NCBI GenBank assembly: GCA_015069495.1
Contig: SVIN01000015.1
Coordinates: 1 to 42,896, forward strand
Direction of reading: 5' to 3'
DNA length: 42,896 bases
From: Clostridiales bacterium
GTDB taxonomy: Bacteria > Bacillota > Clostridia > Christensenellales > Borkfalkiaceae
Shown here: positions 39,543 to 42,896 of the stretch, piece after piece
How positions within the stretch are numbered: position 1 is the stretch's first letter
Layout: each line of letters opens with the position of its first letter
Translations under genes and position numbers: made by a program
Notes under the pieces: model-generated
What the model was told of the DNA's origin: nothing
The model's input: only the letters and a program-made list of their open reading frames with translations
Databases searched by the model: none

Positions 39543-42500
39543 ATGATTTACCGTATTTTTGTGGAAAAGAAAGACAACGTGCAGGCAAGAAAAGAGGCGG
39601 CGGATATTAAAACGCTGCTTGGTATTCAAACGCAGGATTTGCGTTTGGCGCTTCGTTATGACGTGGAAGGTCTCAGCGAAGAGGAATTGAACGCTTCCTT
39701 GGGGACTGTGTTTTCTGAACCGCCCGTTGATAACGTGTATTTGGAAACCCTGGAAATCCCTGCGGATTACAAGGCGTTTGCGGTCAGCTATTTAACTGGG
39801 CAGTATGACCAACGCGCAGACAGCGCGGCGCAATGCGTACAGCTTTTGACCCGTAAATCCCGTCCTTTGATTAAGTGCGCAAGGGTATATCTTGTAAAAG
39901 GCGTTACAGACGAACAGTTGACAGCCATTAAAAAGCATATCATCAACCCTGTGGAAAGTGAAGAAGTCGGTTTTGAAAAACCCGACACGCTTGCACGCGC
40001 AACGATGGAAGGCGCACCCGTGGAAGACGTGCAGGGCTTTATCGATATGTCGGATGAAGAAATCGCAAATTATCACAAGAACGTAGGGTTCGCAATGAGC
40101 GTGTTGGACTTGGTGTTCGTGCGTGATTATTTCCGTACGGAAAAGCGCAACCCCACGGAAACGGAACTCAAAGTGATAGATACGTATTGGTCGGATCACT
40201 GCCGTCATACAACGTTCGCAACTGAACTTAAAAACGTGAAAATTACCTCGAAGAACCCTTCGATTGCCAAGGCATATCATTTGTACGAGGATTTGTATCA
40301 AGAATTGAACGGCGCTCGTCCTGATAAATATCCTTGCCTTATGGATTTGGCAACGATTGCCGCAAAGAAGTTGAAGAAGGACGGCAAGTTGGATAACTTG
40401 GATATTTCCGACGAAATCAACGCTTGCTCCATTCAAATCGAAGCAGAAATCGATGGTAAAACCGAACAATATCTCGTTATGTTCAAAAACGAAACGCACA
40501 ATCACCCGACGGAAATCGAACCGTTCGGCGGTGCGGCGACCTGCCTTGGCGGTGCAATCCGCGATCCTTTGAGCGGTAGAACGTACGTATATCAGGCAAT
40601 GCGTATTACGGGTGCGGCTGACCCTCGCGAAAGCTTGGAAGACACGATGAAAGGGAAACTCCCTCAGCGTGTTATCACCCAACGCGCGGCGGCGGGCTTC
40701 TCCTCGTATGGTAACCAAATCGGTTTGGCAACGGGTATCGTTGACGAAGTATACCACGAAGGCTACAAAGCAAAACGTTTGGAAACGGGCTTCGTTGTCG
40801 GCGGGGCAAGAAAGGAAATGGTTTACCGTGAAACACCTAAGGCGGGCGACGTAATCGTCTTGTTGGGCGGTGAAACGGGCCGTGACGGTTGCGGCGGCGC
40901 AACGGGTTCGTCCAAGGCACACGACACGCATTCGGTGGAAACCTGCGGTGCGGAAGTGCAAAAAGGCAACGCTTTGACGGAAAGAAAGCTGCAACGTTTG
41001 TTCCTCAATAAGGAAGCAACGAGAAAAATTAAAAAATGTAACGACTTTGGCGCGGGCGGGGTTTCGGTTGCCATCGGTGAGCTTGCCGACGGCTTGAATA
41101 TCGACCTTGACAAAGTGCCTAAGAAATATGAAGGCTTGAACGGTACGGAACTTGCTATTTCCGAATCGCAGGAGCGTATGGCGGTTGTCATCGATGCGAA
41201 GGACGTGGAAGCCTTCAGCGCATTGGCGGCGGAAGAAAACTTGACCGCGACTCCCGTGGCTGTGGTAACGGATACGGGCAGAATGAAGATGTTCTTAAAG
41301 GGCAAAGCCATCGTGGATATTTCCCGTGACTTCCTCAACACCAACGGGGTGAAGCAGGAAACCGAGGTGGAAATTGCGGATGAAGTGACCAACTGGTTTG
41401 ATAAAAAATCAGGTGTATCGTTCAAGGATGAAACCAAGAAAGTGCTTTCCGATCTCAACGTTTGCGCGAAGAAGGGTTTGTCGGAAAACTTCGACTCGAC
41501 CATCGGTGCAAGAACGGTCTATATGCCTTGGGGCGGTAAAACGCAACGCACGCCAGCAATTGCAATGGCGGCAAAAATCTGCGGCGGAGAAACGGACGTT
41601 TGTACCGTGTCCGCGTATGGTTATTCCCCTTATTTGATGGAAACCAGCCCCTTCATCGGCGCAATTTACTCCATCGTTGCATCGGTGTCGAAAGTAGCGG
41701 CGACGGGTGCAAAATACAGCGATATCCGTTTGACTTTGCAAGAATTTTTCCAACGTATGACCAAGGATGCGAAGGTATGGGGTGTACCTGCTTCGGCATT
41801 GCTTGGCGCGGTATACGCGCAAATTGGTTTGGGGTTGGGCGCCATCGGCGGTAAGGACTCGATGAGCGGTACGTTTGAAAACATTCACGTACCCCCCACG
41901 CTGATTTCGTTTGCACTTGCTCCTGCAAAGGCAAGTAAGTTGATTACCAACGTTTTGAAGGGCGGGGAAACGCTTTACCATATCCCCGTACCCAAAGATG
42001 AACAATCTGTACCTAAGTTCGATGAACTCACAAAGGTATACGAAGAAGTTTACAAAAATATCGAAAGCGGTAACATTACGTTTGCGACGGTTGTGGAAAA
42101 CGGCGGTGTCGGCGCGGCGGTTATCAAGTCCGCGTTGGGTAATTCGTTGGGTGTAAAATTCGACATGAGCGCGGAAGATTTGTACTGTGAAGGGTATGGC
42201 GATTTGGTCGTTTCCTTGAAGGATGAAGGCGCGATTGCGGACGGCATTTTGATGAAACGAGTGGGGCAGGTATGCGGTGAAGCATATATTTGCGGTGATG
42301 AAAGCGTTGCAGTAGAGTGCGCGGCGAACGCATATATGCAACCTTTGGAAAGCGTTTTCGCAACGACCGCGCCCGCAACGGGCAATGCAGAAGCTTGCGA
42401 TTATACCGCAGGCGCGAAGTATACCAATATCGCAACGAAGATTGCTAGACCTCGCGTGTTTATACCTGCGTTCCCTGGTACGAACTGTGAATTGGATACT

Positions 42501-42896
42501 GCGAGAAAATTCCGTTTAGCAGGTGCAGACGTGCAGACGGTGGTTGTACGTAACCGTAACGCGCAAGATATTGAAGAAAGCGTTGCGGAAATTGTGAAAG
42601 CAATTAAGAATGCAAACATTATTGCCTTCCCCGGCGGTTTCTCTGGCGGTGACGAACCGGATGGCAGCGGTAAATTCATCGCAACGACTTTCCGTAATCC
42701 GTATATCGCGGAACAGATTGAAGAATTGCTGAATAACCGCGACGGTTTGGCACTTGGTATTTGTAATGGTTTCCAAGCTCTTATCAAGCTTGGTTTGGTG
42801 CCTTATGGTCACGTAAAGGAAATGACGGAAGATTCGCCTACTTTGACCTTTAACAATATTTCCCGCCACGTTTCGACTGTGGTGGACGTACGTGTG
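39543..42896 (+). CDS. purL: FGAM synthase PurL, single-chain form (C terminus beyond window)
   Basis: ATG at 39543, with AACGGAG upstream, opens a frame of 1118 codons that runs off the window without a stop. The N terminus (MIYRIFVEKKDNVQARKEAA) is a PurS-like domain. Central synthase motifs include TYWSDHCRHTTF, FKNETHNHPTEIEPFGGAAT, GCGGATGSSKAHD and GAGGVSVAIGELADG. The C-terminal glutaminase starts at about residue 970 (FIPAFPGTNCELD) and has the nucleophile Cys1074 in GICNGFQ. It converts FGAR and glutamine to FGAM. About 100-150 residues are missing at the C terminus. The large fused form is typical of many Clostridia. Confidence 0.96.
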   Translation, partial: MIYRIFVEKKDNVQARKEAADIKTLLGIQTQDLRLALRYDVEGLSEEELNASLGTVFSEPPVDNVYLETLEIPADYKAFAVSYLTGQYDQRADSAAQCVQLLTRKSRPLIKCARVYLVKGVTDEQLTAIKKHIINPVESEEVGFEKPDTLARATMEGAPVEDVQGFIDMSDEEIANYHKNVGFAMSVLDLVFVRDYFRTEKRNPTETELKVIDTYWSDHCRHTTFATELKNVKITSKNPSIAKAYHLYEDLYQELNGARPDKYPCLMDLATIAAKKLKKDGKLDNLDISDEINACSIQIEAEIDGKTEQYLVMFKNETHNHPTEIEPFGGAATCLGGAIRDPLSGRTYVYQAMRITGAADPRESLEDTMKGKLPQRVITQRAAAGFSSYGNQIGLATGIVDEVYHEGYKAKRLETGFVVGGARKEMVYRETPKAGDVIVLLGGETGRDGCGGATGSSKAHDTHSVETCGAEVQKGNALTERKLQRLFLNKEATRKIKKCNDFGAGGVSVAIGELADGLNIDLDKVPKKYEGLNGTELAISESQERMAVVIDAKDVEAFSALAAEENLTATPVAVVTDTGRMKMFLKGKAIVDISRDFLNTNGVKQETEVEIADEVTNWFDKKSGVSFKDETKKVLSDLNVCAKKGLSENFDSTIGARTVYMPWGGKTQRTPAIAMAAKICGGETDVCTVSAYGYSPYLMETSPFIGAIYSIVASVSKVAATGAKYSDIRLTLQEFFQRMTKDAKVWGVPASALLGAVYAQIGLGLGAIGGKDSMSGTFENIHVPPTLISFALAPAKASKLITNVLKGGETLYHIPVPKDEQSVPKFDELTKVYEEVYKNIESGNITFATVVENGGVGAAVIKSALGNSLGVKFDMSAEDLYCEGYGDLVVSLKDEGAIADGILMKRVGQVCGEAYICGDESVAVECAANAYMQPLESVFATTAPATGNAEACDYTAGAKYTNIATKIARPRVFIPAFPGTNCELDTARKFRLAGADVQTVVVRNRNAQDIEESVAEIVKAIKNANIIAFPGGFSGGDEPDGSGKFIATTFRNPYIAEQIEELLNNRDGLALGICNGFQALIKLGLVPYGHVKEMTEDSPTLTFNNISRHVSTVVDVRV

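Overview
The window looks like chromosome of an uncultured, low-to-mid GC member of the Firmicutes, most likely a gut Clostridia lineage (Christensenellales-like; this placement is inference). Supporting signs are strong AAGGAGG-type ribosome sites, sigma-A promoters with 17-bp spacers before TATAAT boxes, Rex-AdhE fermentation genes, NfnAB, a Gram-positive type IV pilus locus without a visible secretin, and a clustered purine operon. No rRNA, tRNA, CRISPR array, prophage or transposase was seen.

Layout. 1-764 is gene-free and packed with dispersed hairpin repeats. 765-5448 (+) carries a TrmB-like methyltransferase with an altered catalytic motif, a degraded [FeFe]-hydrogenase-domain protein with a long acidic tail, and a substrate-binding lipoprotein plus permease of an ABC transporter whose ATPase is absent. 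5704-9027 (+) is rex-adhE, with a hairpin that pairs with the adhE ribosome site. 9239-11831 (+) is an acyltransferase with extra domains overlapping a GltS-like symporter. 12039-13373 (-) is a CPA2-type antiporter. 13570-15835 (+) is nfnAB. 15915-19514 (+) holds YfhO-like and YwaF-like membrane proteins. 19515-20775 is gene-free and contains three kinds of tandem or hairpin repeat.

20776-30535 (-) is a type IV pilus locus read from a promoter near 30507-30535: small membrane protein, beta-helix pilin, pilin, further pilins, PilM-like protein, prepilin peptidase, PilC and PilB. It is interrupted by repeat blocks and a GIY-YIG nuclease gene. 31084-32304 (+) is an M20 amidohydrolase. 32381-42896 (+) is a purine operon (purE, C, F, M, N, D, a phosphatase-like lipoprotein, purL cut by the window end). 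It is preceded by a structured leader of about 190 nt that may be a 6S-type RNA or an attenuator.

Most notable points. (1) Arrays of CGATAT boxes on a period of about 21 bp are separated by small hairpins whose arms vary but stay complementary, at five intergenic sites. (2) PurF has lost its glutaminase nucleophile, although PurL in the same operon keeps its own. (3) The hydrogenase-like protein has lost two of four cluster cysteines and gained an acidic repeat tail. (4) The rex-adhE junction has an RBS-sequestering hairpin. (5) The purine leader is highly structured. All assignments come from reading the sequence; no searches were run.
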